From a bacterium (GTDB taxonomy: Bacteria > Vulcanimicrobiota > Xenobia > Xenobiales > Xenobiaceae), in assembly GCA_022839105.1 (NCBI GenBank), contig JALHDH010000030.1:1-27763 (forward strand): a DNA stretch of 27,763 nt. Reading direction: 5' to 3'. The position numbers and the translations under genes were made by a program. Of the stretch, positions 4,400-12,057 are shown one piece after another; the first letter of the stretch is position 1; each line of letters starts with the position of its first letter. A model generated the notes under the pieces. The model had not been told where the DNA came from, did no database searches, and saw only the letters and a list, made by a program, of their open reading frames with translations.

Positions 4400-7213
4400 A
4401 TGACAGAATCGGAAGCCTTCCTCCCTCCTCCTCACCCGGGAACCATCGGGGACAGCCTCGAGACACCTGCACGGGGTCCCGACCTGCCCGCGTCTGCCGA
4501 GGCCGCTTCCCGCCCCTTGGACCTGTCCTCCGGCGTACCCTTCAGTTCGCTTCTGGATGGCGCTCCCTTCGGGGTCTTCCTCCAGCTCGGCGGGTCCTTC
4601 GTCTACGCGAATCCGGAGGCCGTGCGGCTCTTCGGGGCCCAGGCTCCGGAACAGTTGTTGAGGCGCCGGGTCGAGGATCAGGTCCATCCCTCGGTCCGCG
4701 AGCTCGTCCGGGAGCGGATCCGGATCCTCGCCGAGGAGAAGAAGCCCGTCCCGCCTCTCGACGGGGTCTTCTTGAGGATGGACGGCACCGAGGTGCCCGT
4801 CCAGGTCTCCGCGCTCCCGGTCGAGGTGGCCGGCCTCGCCGGAGCCGTGGTCTTCGTCAGCGACCTCACCGAGCGCCGCCGGGTCGAGGCGGCCCTGCGC
4901 CTGAACGAGGAGAGGTGGCGGGGCATCGTCGCCGCTTCGCCCCTGCCCCTGGTCACCCTGGACCCCGAGGGGCGTGTCCTGACCTGGAACGCCGCGGCCG
5001 AGCAGGCTTTCGGCTGGACCGAGGCCGAGGCCTTGGGACGTCTCCTGCCCATCGTCCCCGAGGAACGCCTCCACGAGTTTGCGGCCCTGCGCCGGCGCGT
5101 CCTCGCCGGGGAGTCCTTCTCCGGCGTGGAGTTGACCCGGCGGTGCAAGGACGGGACCCCGATCGAGATCGCCCTGTCCACCGCCCCGCTCCGGGACGAG
5201 CAAGGCCACGTGGTCGCGATCCTGTCGGTCATGGCTGACATCACCCTGCGCAAACGCTCCGAAGAGGAGTTGCGCCGCAAGCATGCCATGCTGGTCCGGA
5301 CCGAGGCCATCGCCGGGGTGGGCAGTTGGGCCTGGGAGGTGGAGGCGGACCGGGTCACCTGGTCCGAAGAGCTCTTCCGGATCTTCGGACTGGAACCGGC
5401 CGAGGAGGCGCCGCCCCTGGCCCAGCACCAGGACAGGTACCACCCCGAGGATCGCCAGCGCCTGCTCCAGGCCATCCAGGCCTGCGTCCAGGAGGGGAGG
5501 CCCTACGAGCTGGAGGCCCGGATCCTCCGCCCGGACGGTCAGGAACGGACCTGCGTCGTGCGCGGGATCGCCGAGGTCTTCCGGGAGGGGAGGGCGGTTC
5601 GACTGGCGGGAAGCGTGCACGACATCACCGAGCGCAAGCAGGCCGAGGACGAGCTGCGCTCCAGCGAGGAGAAGTTCCGGAGGCTCTTCAGCGAGCACTC
5701 GGCCGTCAAGCTGCTGATCGATCCTTCCTCTGGCCGCATCCTGGACGCCAACCTGGCGGCAGCGCGCTTCTATGGCTGGCCGATCGAGAAGATGCGTCAG
5801 ATGAACATCGCCGACATCAACACGCTCTCGGTCGAGCAGATCCGCGCCGAGATGGATCACGCCCGGCGCGAGGGGCAGAGCCACTTCGAGTTCCGGCACC
5901 GCCGGAGCGACGGGAGCCTGGCCGACGTCGAGGTCTTCAGCAGCCGGGTGCTCATCGACGGGCGGGAATGCCTGCACTCGATCATCCACGACGTGACCCA
6001 GGCCCGGCGCCTGGAAGCCCAGTTGTTGCAGGCCCAGAAGCTGGAGTCGGTGGGGCGCCTGGCGGGGGGCGTGGCGCACGACTTCAACAACATGCTGGGC
6101 ATCATCCTGGGATACTCCGAGATGGCCCTGAACATGGTGCCCGTCGCCGATCCGCTGCACGCCGACCTGCGGGAGATCCGCGAGGCGGCCCGTCGCTCTG
6201 CCGACATTGCCCGGCAGTTGCTGACCTTCGCCAGCCGTCAGACCATCGAGCCCAGGATCCTGGACCTGGGGGAGACCGTCGAGGGCATGCTCAAGATGCT
6301 GCGCCGACTCCTGGGCGAGAACATCGAGCTGCATTGCTCGAGCCCGGAGGATTTGTGGCCGGTCCTGATGGATCCCACCCAGGTCGACCAGATCCTGGCC
6401 AATCTCTGCGTCAACGCCCGCGACGCGATCCAGGGCATCGGCCGGATCGCCATCGAGCTTCGGAATGTCTCTTTCGACGAGACGTTCTGCGCCATGCACC
6501 TCGGGTTCGAGCCCGGGGACTACGTGGTGCTGATGGTCAGCGATGATGGGAGCGGCATGGATCGAAAGACCCTCGAGCACGTCTTCGATCCCTTCTTCAC
6601 GACCAAGCCCCTGGGCGAGGGGACCGGCCTGGGCCTGGCCACCGTGTACGGCATCGTCAAGCAGAATCGGGGCTTCATCGATGTCTACAGCGAGCCGGGT
6701 CAGGGTTCCACCTTCAAGATCTACCTGCCTCGGCACCAGGCCGCTTCGGGGGCCACCGTCCGGGCGCTGCCGGCCGGTCCGGCGCGGGGGGGGCGGGAGA
6801 CGATCCTCCTGGTGGAGGATGAGAAGTCGCTCCTGCGGATGACCTCCATGATGCTGGAGACCCTGGGATACCGGGTCCTTTCCGCCAGCAGCCCGGGGGA
6901 GGCCTTGAAGCTGGCCCAGGCCTGCGCTTCCGAGATCCATCTGCTGATCACCGACGTGGTCATGCCCGAGATGAACGGGCGTGAGCTGGCTCGCGAGCTG
7001 CTTTCGTTGCGTCCGCTTCTCAAGACCCTCTTCACTTCGGGCTATACCGCCAACGTGATCGCCCATCACGGGGTTTTGGATGAAGGGGTCTGCTTCTTGC
7101 AGAAGCCTTTCTCGGCAGGGGAGCTGGGCGACCGGGTGCGGGAGGCCCTGCAAGGGAAGTTCGCTCAGGGGGCGGGACCCGGCCCGCCCACGGAGGGCCT
7201 GGGCCAGGCCTGA
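4400..7213 (+). CDS. Cytoplasmic hybrid histidine kinase with four PAS domains and a receiver
   Basis: A 937-residue sensor that would autophosphorylate on His and pass the phosphate to its own receiver Asp. Domains in order: PAS ~48-165, PAS ~166-292, PAS/PAC ~293-418, PAS ~420-545 (each PAC end marked by DLTERRR, DITLRKR, DITERKQ or DVTQARR), HisKA with GGVAHDFNN (phosphoacceptor His560), HATPase with NLCVNARDAI, DDGSGMD and GTGLGL (741-746), and a C-terminal receiver with LVEDE, phospho-acceptor Asp852 (ITDVVMPEMNG) and a KPF motif. No transmembrane segment or signal peptide is visible, so it probably senses an internal cue; no heme- or FAD-binding PAS motif could be assigned. ATG 4400 begins the natural-looking N-terminus; an in-frame ATG at 4289 would add 37 Arg/Pro-rich residues overlapping the opposite gene's upstream region. 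No partner output regulator is adjacent. Confidence 0.92.
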   Translation: MTESEAFLPPPHPGTIGDSLETPARGPDLPASAEAASRPLDLSSGVPFSSLLDGAPFGVFLQLGGSFVYANPEAVRLFGAQAPEQLLRRRVEDQVHPSVRELVRERIRILAEEKKPVPPLDGVFLRMDGTEVPVQVSALPVEVAGLAGAVVFVSDLTERRRVEAALRLNEERWRGIVAASPLPLVTLDPEGRVLTWNAAAEQAFGWTEAEALGRLLPIVPEERLHEFAALRRRVLAGESFSGVELTRRCKDGTPIEIALSTAPLRDEQGHVVAILSVMADITLRKRSEEELRRKHAMLVRTEAIAGVGSWAWEVEADRVTWSEELFRIFGLEPAEEAPPLAQHQDRYHPEDRQRLLQAIQACVQEGRPYELEARILRPDGQERTCVVRGIAEVFREGRAVRLAGSVHDITERKQAEDELRSSEEKFRRLFSEHSAVKLLIDPSSGRILDANLAAARFYGWPIEKMRQMNIADINTLSVEQIRAEMDHARREGQSHFEFRHRRSDGSLADVEVFSSRVLIDGRECLHSIIHDVTQARRLEAQLLQAQKLESVGRLAGGVAHDFNNMLGIILGYSEMALNMVPVADPLHADLREIREAARRSADIARQLLTFASRQTIEPRILDLGETVEGMLKMLRRLLGENIELHCSSPEDLWPVLMDPTQVDQILANLCVNARDAIQGIGRIAIELRNVSFDETFCAMHLGFEPGDYVVLMVSDDGSGMDRKTLEHVFDPFFTTKPLGEGTGLGLATVYGIVKQNRGFIDVYSEPGQGSTFKIYLPRHQAASGATVRALPAGPARGGRETILLVEDEKSLLRMTSMMLETLGYRVLSASSPGEALKLAQACASEIHLLITDVVMPEMNGRELARELLSLRPLLKTLFTSGYTANVIAHHGVLDEGVCFLQKPFSAGELGDRVREALQGKFAQGAGPGPPTEGLGQA

Positions 7214-7267
7214 ATCCGGCTCCCTCGGCCTTCCAGGGCCCGGTCGACAATTGGGGGCAAAGACTCG

Positions 7268-7296
7268 TTGACAAGTGCCGGGTGCCTCCCTATAAT
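7268..7296 (+). promoter_or_regulatory. Perfect consensus sigma-70 promoter for tRNA-Leu
   Basis: TTGACA (7268-7273) and TATAAT (7291-7296) match the -35 and -10 consensus at all 12 positions, with the optimal 17-base spacer. Transcription would begin near 7303, about 10 bases before the tRNA, and the stretch after the -10 is G/C-rich. Confidence 0.93.
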
Positions 7297-7312
7297 TGCG
7301 CTGTTGCCGCAC

Positions 7313-7397
7313 GCGGAGGTGGCGGAACTGGCAGACGCGCACGTTTGAGGGGCGTGTGGAGCAATCCATGGGGGTTCGAGTCCCCCCCTCCGCACCA
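7313..7397 (+). tRNA. tRNA-Leu (anticodon GAG)
   Basis: An 85-base class II tRNA. The acceptor stem GCGGAGG (7313-7319) pairs with CCTCCGC, followed by discriminator A and an encoded CCA (7395-7397). The D arm GCG/CGC, an anticodon stem CACGT/GCGTG closed by a T-G wobble with loop TTGAGGG, a long variable arm TGGA-GCAA-TCCA and the T arm GGGGG-TTCGAGT-CCCCC are all visible. Loop positions 34-36 read GAG, so it decodes CUC and CUU leucine codons. The gene stands alone between its own promoter and terminator. Confidence 0.97.
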
Positions 7398-7398
7398 C

Positions 7399-7426
7399 GA
7401 AGGCCCGGTCGCAAGACCGGGCCTTC
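7399..7426 (+). terminator. Intrinsic terminator after tRNA-Leu
   Basis: GAAGGCCCGGTC (7399-7410) pairs perfectly with GACCGGGCCTTC (7415-7426) around a GCAA tetraloop, starting 2 bases after the tRNA CCA end. Only a broken T-rich tail follows. It may also serve the convergent FecR gene. Confidence 0.88.
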
Positions 7427-7456
7427 TCGTCGTGTGTGCCCCAGGAACCGGCCGAT

Positions 7457-8299
7457 TCAGGGACCGGGGGGCGGCGGGCTGGGCGGCGGGCTGGAGTGGG
7501 ATTCGGAGGGCATGGTCGGATGGGGCGAAGGCTGGGACGGGTTCTCCAGCGACTCTCCGCCCTCGCCGCGCAACTCGCCCCGACCGGTGGTTCCCCGCTC
7601 GACGATGGGGGCGCCCGAGGCCTGCGCCGGATAGGGGAAGCCAGGGGGGTTGACCAGGATCGAGCCGTCCGGCCCGATGTCCACCGTCGAGCGGGGGCTG
7701 AGGACCTGGACCGCCCCGGTGGGCACGGACTGAACTCGGACCTGGCCCTGGTGGATGGCCGCCCGGGTATGGCCCGGCGGGGTCGGCGGCCAGCCCTCGG
7801 GCAGGGACTCCATGCCCAGGGGCGGCGTTCCGTCCTGGGGGGAGGTCACGTGGTGGGTGATCCAGTCGGTCCCCTGGGCGGCCAGGACCGCATTGGGAGT
7901 GAGGATCTGGTAGTTCTCGGGGCTCTTGGAGGGGCGCCCCTTGAGGCGCGCACGCAGGGCTCCCCACCCCAGCTCCAGGCTGGCCCGGCCGAACTCCTGG
8001 TTGAGTTCGGCCACCCGGAAGCGGGTCGCCGGGCCCACGGCCAGGAGCACGTCGCGGAACTGGAGTCGGACCTGGGCCCGGGCGGCGGAGCCGGTCTGGC
8101 CGGAATCGCCCTCGGCCAGGTAGCGCGAGGCGATGACCGGGATCCAGGTTTCCGAGCCCTGGCGGCGGATTTCGACCTCACCCTGCTGGCGTGTCAGCAG
8201 GGCGTCCCGTCCGGCCTCGGCCAGGGCGCCTCCGGCCGTCCAGGTCAGGGTCAGGGCCAGGAGCAGGCTGAACGCGTTGCGGGTCCCACAGGAGATCAT
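7457..8299 (-). CDS. Secreted FecR-domain protein with proline-rich tail
   Basis: A 280-residue exported protein. The N-terminus is a signal peptide (Arg near the start, hydrophobic core FSLLLALTLTWTA, cleavage likely after ALA near residue 27). Residues ~33-175 fit the FecR fold: a QQGEVEIRR opening, a Y-LAEGDSGQTG segment, QVRLQFRDVLLAVGPATRFRV and a late VLAAQGTDW motif. The C-terminus is a disordered Pro/Ser tail. Classical FecR relays TonB-receptor signals to a sigma factor, but many stand-alone FecR-domain proteins exist in the periplasm with other roles, and no sigma factor or receptor gene is nearby. The start at ATG 8299 is chosen because the signal peptide begins there; no ribosome site is seen just before it, while AGGAGG lies about 32 bases upstream, so the start is uncertain. 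Convergent with tRNA-Leu. Confidence 0.8.
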   Translation of the reverse strand: MISCGTRNAFSLLLALTLTWTAGGALAEAGRDALLTRQQGEVEIRRQGSETWIPVIASRYLAEGDSGQTGSAARAQVRLQFRDVLLAVGPATRFRVAELNQEFGRASLELGWGALRARLKGRPSKSPENYQILTPNAVLAAQGTDWITHHVTSPQDGTPPLGMESLPEGWPPTPPGHTRAAIHQGQVRVQSVPTGAVQVLSPRSTVDIGPDGSILVNPPGFPYPAQASGAPIVERGTTGRGELRGEGGESLENPSQPSPHPTMPSESHSSPPPSPPPPGP

Positions 8300-8466
8300 G
8301 GGGAGGATTTCGTGCTCTCTGACCCTGCCTCCTGGAGGGGTGCCCCGAGGAGATGGCCCGATCGAGGAGAAGAGGGCGCGACCTGCGGAGGCTCCGGGCA
8401 CAGTCCAGCCTTCGCCTCGAGCCCGACAGCGGGCCAGAACCCGGAACTGGAGCCCTTCCTGCGCCC

Positions 8467-9078
8467 ATGTGCGTCGAGCCTGCTGCTCCCGACCCGTCTC
8501 CGGCCGATTCGCCCTCTCCGAGCCAGGACTACTACGACCAGCTCCTGGAACGGGTCGACGGCTTCATGGCCGATCTCCTGGCCCGTCATCCCCAGAGCCT
8601 GACCTGCCGGGAGGGCTGTTCTTCCTGCTGTGGACAGGACCTGACGGTCTTTCCGGTGGAGGCCGCCCGGGTGCGCCGGGCCCTCGAGGGTCTTGGGGAA
8701 GAGGCCCGCCATCTCCTCGCCGAGCGCCGGGCCGGACCGGGGGGGAGCTCCTGTCCTCTCCTGCTCCGGGACCTCTGCAGCATCTACCCGGACCGGCCGC
8801 TGATCTGTCGGACCCACGGGGCTCCGATCCTGGTCCGCGAGGCGGAGGGGGCGCGCGTGGACGTCTGCCCGCTCAACTTCCAGGGGGCCTCGGGGTCCAT
8901 CCCTCCGGCCAGCGTCCTGGACCTGGATCGGCTCAACGAGATCCTGGTCGCCGTCAACGTCCACCATTGTCGAAGGCAGGGCCAGGACCCCGGTGCGCGA
9001 AGCACGCTGTCCCGGATTCTTGAATCCGTCCTGGGGCTCCCGGGCCAGGGAGCCACCCAGAAAGAGGAGGTTTCATGA
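8467..9078 (+). CDS. YkgJ-type cysteine-cluster protein (zinc or Fe-S binding)
   Basis: A 203-residue cytoplasmic protein of the YkgJ family, small proteins that bind zinc or an iron-sulfur cluster through conserved Cys. The visible cluster is Cys47, Cys51, Cys54, Cys55 (CREGCSSCC), then Cys96 (SCPLL), Cys104 in CSIYPDRPLICR with Cys114, and Cys134 (VCPLN). The CSIYPDRPLICR segment is the strongest family mark. ATG 8467 is used; an in-frame ATG at 8353 would add 38 Arg/Pro-rich residues overlapping the divergent FecR region. The last codon and stop overlap the next gene's ATG (ATGA at 9075-9078), so the two are translationally coupled and probably work together. The biochemical role of the family is not established. 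Confidence 0.85.
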   Translation: MCVEPAAPDPSPADSPSPSQDYYDQLLERVDGFMADLLARHPQSLTCREGCSSCCGQDLTVFPVEAARVRRALEGLGEEARHLLAERRAGPGGSSCPLLLRDLCSIYPDRPLICRTHGAPILVREAEGARVDVCPLNFQGASGSIPPASVLDLDRLNEILVAVNVHHCRRQGQDPGARSTLSRILESVLGLPGQGATQKEEVS

Positions 9079-11012
9079 GCGACGCCGTCTCGCGCCCGTC
9101 GGGCTCAGGCCGGTTCAACCTGAACCAGGACATCACCCGTGCTTTGGATCAACTCGGCAAGGTGGACTATGCGGATGTCCTGCGGGCCCATTTCCCGGCC
9201 CGGAACCTGACCCCAGGCGAGTACGCCCGGCTCCATCCGCTCAAGCGCCGGGTCAAGTGCGCCTATGTCGGTCCCCAGGACCCGATCCCCACCGAGTGTC
9301 CGCCCGGGTGGGATCTGCTGGCCCTGGTGGGGATCGGCTTCACGCGTCGCGAGACCGAGGACGTGGCCTCCAACCTGGAATCCGCGGCCACCGGCGAGCG
9401 GGTCCTCCTGGGGGTTCCCCTGCAGGCCCTGCCCGGCTCGGCCCAGTTCAAGGAACTGGCCGTCCTGGATCATCTCGCCTGCAGCGAGACCTACAGCCCC
9501 GAAGGGGCGCCTCGCGAGGCCCTGGAGGTCCGTCGCGTCTCCCTGCGCCGCTCCCTTCTCGAGAGGCTCCGCCGGGCGATGGCCCCGGCCGCCTTCCGTT
9601 GGATGCACCAGGGCAGCGTCCTGGAGGAGGCTCCGGCCGGAAGTCGCAACGCCTTCTTCAGCGGAGTCCTGGAATCGCTCTATCCCGAGACCCCTCGGCT
9701 TCCCCTGGCGGGTTCCCGACAGGAGCGCCAGCAGGCCCTGGACGAACTGCTGGACCTCTCGACCCCCCTGCAGCTTCCCGTTTCCAGTCGGACCGGGAGC
9801 GCCCGGGTCCTTCGCCAGCTCCTGGCCGATCAGGGATTGCTGGAGGTGGAGAGCGATCGGGGAAGCTACGTCCGCTATTCGATCCGCGGCCCTCTGCCTG
9901 AGGATCGCCCGATGGCCTGCGCCTGGAACAAGGTGCTCGAGCTCCTGGTGGGGGCCGGGGACCGGAATCGGACGATCGCCCTGGCGGATCTCCTCAAGGA
10001 ACTGGCCCGGCGGCCCCTGGGGTTGCGGGGGGAGCTGACGCCCTTCCTGCTCGGTGCGGCCCTGCGGCGGAGCTATCCGGATCTGGAACTGGTGGAGCAA
10101 GGCGAGCCGGTCCCGCCCTCGGGGGTCGCCTTGCGGCGGGCGCTGGCCCGCCCCCGGACCTGGAACCTGCGCTTCCACCCGACCAGTGAGGATGAAGCGG
10201 TCTTCCTTCGGGGGCTGCTCGAGCGCTTTGGCGCCGGGAATCCGGAGTCCCATCCCGGGGGAGAGAACCTCTGGGAACTCTGTCGACGCGCCCTGCTGAC
10301 CTGGCGCGAGCGCCTGCCCGCCCTGACCCGGGCCCACCGCACCTGGTCGGATCCGGATGCGCAGGCCCTGATGGACCTGCTGGAGGATCCGGAACGCACC
10401 CGATCCGGCCGCGACCTTCTGGGAGTCCACCTTCCGGGGATCTTCGGAGAGGACGGCATCCCCCTGACGGACGGCCAGGAGCTCCTGCTGGCCAGGATCG
10501 ACGCGGCCCGCTCCGGCATCGAGGGCCATCCCGAGCGCCGGCAAAAGGCGCTTCTGCGCCAGATGGGCCGGGCCTTGGGAGCCGAAGAGCAGCCTGAGGA
10601 GGGGTTGGAAGAGTGGTTCGAGGCCCTGGTGGGGAACTGGCGCGCCGGCCTGCACCCGGGCACCGCTTCGCGGCCCTTCTCGGAGTGGGCTGCGGGCCTG
10701 TTGGAGGTGGCCTGCTCCGAAGAACCCTTCGCCGTGCGCTGGTTCGAGCGGCTGCCGGGCAAGCTGGGCCTGCCCGCAGTGCGGGACTGGGAACCCGATC
10801 AGGGCCCGATCCTCCTGGCCCGCCTGGCTCGCGCCCGGCTGGAGCTCGAGTTGTGGCGGCTTCGCGAGCTCTTCCCCCTGCCCCAGGACCCCGTCCAGCG
10901 CTCCCAGGAGGTCCGCCGCTGGATTCGGGAGGCCATGGATGGAAGCGGCCTGGAACCCGGCCAGAGGCGTTCGCTGATGCTGGACCTGCTCGAGTCGCTG
11001 GTCTGGAAGTAG
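9075..11012 (+). CDS. Uncharacterised 645-residue protein with a BREX/DUF6079-ATPase-tail-like region
   Basis: A soluble, Leu/Arg-rich protein with no signal peptide, no membrane helix and no Walker A (GxxxxGK) motif. I cannot assign a family with confidence. The middle part (residues ~285-375) has a pattern I associate with the C-terminal region of very large ATP-binding proteins of defence clusters (BrxC/PglY or DUF6079-like): RPLGLRGELTPFLLGAALRR, then ELVEQGEPVPP, then LARPRTWNLRF. If right, this would be a stand-alone tail module without its ATPase. Residues ~235-275 may form a winged-helix-like segment, and the rest is predicted helical. The start ATG 9075 follows a strong GAGGAGG and overlaps the stop of the YkgJ-like gene; a methyltransferase gene follows 30 bases later. 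The match is from memory, not alignment. Confidence 0.75.
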   Translation: MSDAVSRPSGSGRFNLNQDITRALDQLGKVDYADVLRAHFPARNLTPGEYARLHPLKRRVKCAYVGPQDPIPTECPPGWDLLALVGIGFTRRETEDVASNLESAATGERVLLGVPLQALPGSAQFKELAVLDHLACSETYSPEGAPREALEVRRVSLRRSLLERLRRAMAPAAFRWMHQGSVLEEAPAGSRNAFFSGVLESLYPETPRLPLAGSRQERQQALDELLDLSTPLQLPVSSRTGSARVLRQLLADQGLLEVESDRGSYVRYSIRGPLPEDRPMACAWNKVLELLVGAGDRNRTIALADLLKELARRPLGLRGELTPFLLGAALRRSYPDLELVEQGEPVPPSGVALRRALARPRTWNLRFHPTSEDEAVFLRGLLERFGAGNPESHPGGENLWELCRRALLTWRERLPALTRAHRTWSDPDAQALMDLLEDPERTRSGRDLLGVHLPGIFGEDGIPLTDGQELLLARIDAARSGIEGHPERRQKALLRQMGRALGAEEQPEEGLEEWFEALVGNWRAGLHPGTASRPFSEWAAGLLEVACSEEPFAVRWFERLPGKLGLPAVRDWEPDQGPILLARLARARLELELWRLRELFPLPQDPVQRSQEVRRWIREAMDGSGLEPGQRRSLMLDLLESLVWK

Positions 11013-11026
11013 AACTTGTCACGAGC

Positions 11027-11034
11027 AAGGAGGT
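11027..11034 (+). promoter_or_regulatory. Strong Shine-Dalgarno that fixes a TTG start
   Basis: AAGGAGGT at 11027-11034 is followed by 8 bases and then TTG 11043. An earlier in-frame TTG at 11016 lies upstream of this site and has no ribosome-binding sequence, so 11043 is the start. Confidence 0.88.
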
Positions 11035-11042
11035 CCGCACCG

Positions 11043-12053
11043 TTGCAGACGCCAGATTCTCAATCAGGCCACGAGCGGGTGGCGCAGTTCGACGGATTCT
11101 TCGTCGGCTTCTGGGGGACATGGGTGCTCCATCTGGGGTGCGAACTGGGCTTCTTCCGGGCTCTGGAGGAGGAGGAGGCCTTGTCGGTCCGGGATCTGGC
11201 CGAGCGCCTCGGTTTCGAGGAGGACTATGTCGGCGTCTGGTGCCGGGCGGCCAATGCCTACGAGATCCTGGACCAGGATGCCGAGGGCCGTTTCTCCATG
11301 GGCAGCGGGGTTTCCGAGGCCCTGGAGGCCGCAGGACCCTGGGCGGGGGCCCTGGTGCATGTCTCCAATCGGGTCTGCGAGACCCTGGAGGCGGTCTTCC
11401 GCGGCACGGCTCCTCCCGAGTCCCGCTTCTCGCTCCATCAACAGATGGCCCAGGTGGTGCGCTCTTCCTATCAGGACCTGCTCTGCCACCAGTTGCCCAA
11501 GGTCCCACAGGTCCAGGCCGTCCTGGCCGGCGGGGGGCGTCTGCTGGAGCTTGGCTGCGGTTGCGGGCATGGCCTGGAGATCCTGCGACGGACCCACCCC
11601 CTGGTCGAGCCGACGGGCCTGGAGGCCGACTACGAGTGCGCCCGCGAAGCGGAGAGGGCCACGCGGGCCGTGATCGTGGTGGGGACCGCCGAGGAGTGCC
11701 GTTACGAGTCCCGCTTCGACGTGGCCTTGTTCCACCGCTCGTTGTCGTATTGCGAGTCCCCCGAGCAGGCCCTGCAGCGGGCCGTGGCGGCCCTGAAGCC
11801 CGGGGGCTTCCTGGTGGTGACCCTGCCCGACGACTTCCCGACCACCGAATCCGCGCTCAGGACGGATCGCGGCCGGGTGCGGATGGGAGAGAGGCTCTTC
11901 TACGGCATGTTCCTGAGTCCCGACCCGCGCTACAACCCCACCCGGGGACAGGTCTGCGAGTGGCTCGAGAAGCTCCCCGTCGACGAGGTGGCCCGCCTGG
12001 AGCCCGAGCACGTGCGGAACTTCACCCTGGTCTTCCGGCGTCACAGCCTCTGA
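11043..12053 (+). CDS. Class I SAM-dependent methyltransferase with N-terminal dimerisation domain
   Basis: A 336-residue soluble enzyme that should transfer a methyl group from S-adenosylmethionine; the substrate is unknown. Residues ~15-95 resemble the winged-helix N-terminal domain of O-methyltransferase-like proteins (FFVGFWGTWVLHLGCELGFF, then SVRDLAERLG with a helix-turn-helix look). The catalytic Rossmann fold follows: motif I LLELGCGCGHG (Gly171, Gly173, Gly175), acidic residue after it (GLEADYECA), motif IV-like DVALFHRSLSYC, and LKPGGFLVVTLPDDF. The end HVRNFTLVFRRH fits a final strand. It is the third gene of a compact set, 30 bases after the 645-residue protein, and ends 4 bases before the opposing PAP2 gene. 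Translation starts at TTG. Confidence 0.88.
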   Translation: MQTPDSQSGHERVAQFDGFFVGFWGTWVLHLGCELGFFRALEEEEALSVRDLAERLGFEEDYVGVWCRAANAYEILDQDAEGRFSMGSGVSEALEAAGPWAGALVHVSNRVCETLEAVFRGTAPPESRFSLHQQMAQVVRSSYQDLLCHQLPKVPQVQAVLAGGGRLLELGCGCGHGLEILRRTHPLVEPTGLEADYECAREAERATRAVIVVGTAEECRYESRFDVALFHRSLSYCESPEQALQRAVAALKPGGFLVVTLPDDFPTTESALRTDRGRVRMGERLFYGMFLSPDPRYNPTRGQVCEWLEKLPVDEVARLEPEHVRNFTLVFRRHSL

Positions 12054-12057
12054 GGAC

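Noticed and set aside
4118..7414. A very long minus-strand frame (over 1000 residues) opposite the hybrid kinase
   Set aside because: It is a shadow: His/Asp/Gly/Leu-rich with no motifs, while the plus strand shows complete PAS, HisKA, ATPase and receiver motifs. High G+C makes such empty frames long.
9105..10655. Minus-strand frame opposite the 645-residue protein
   Set aside because: Considered because the plus-strand product is unrecognised, but it is a Gln/Gly/Pro-rich shadow with no ribosome site, whereas the plus-strand gene has GAGGAGG and a 4-base coupled overlap.
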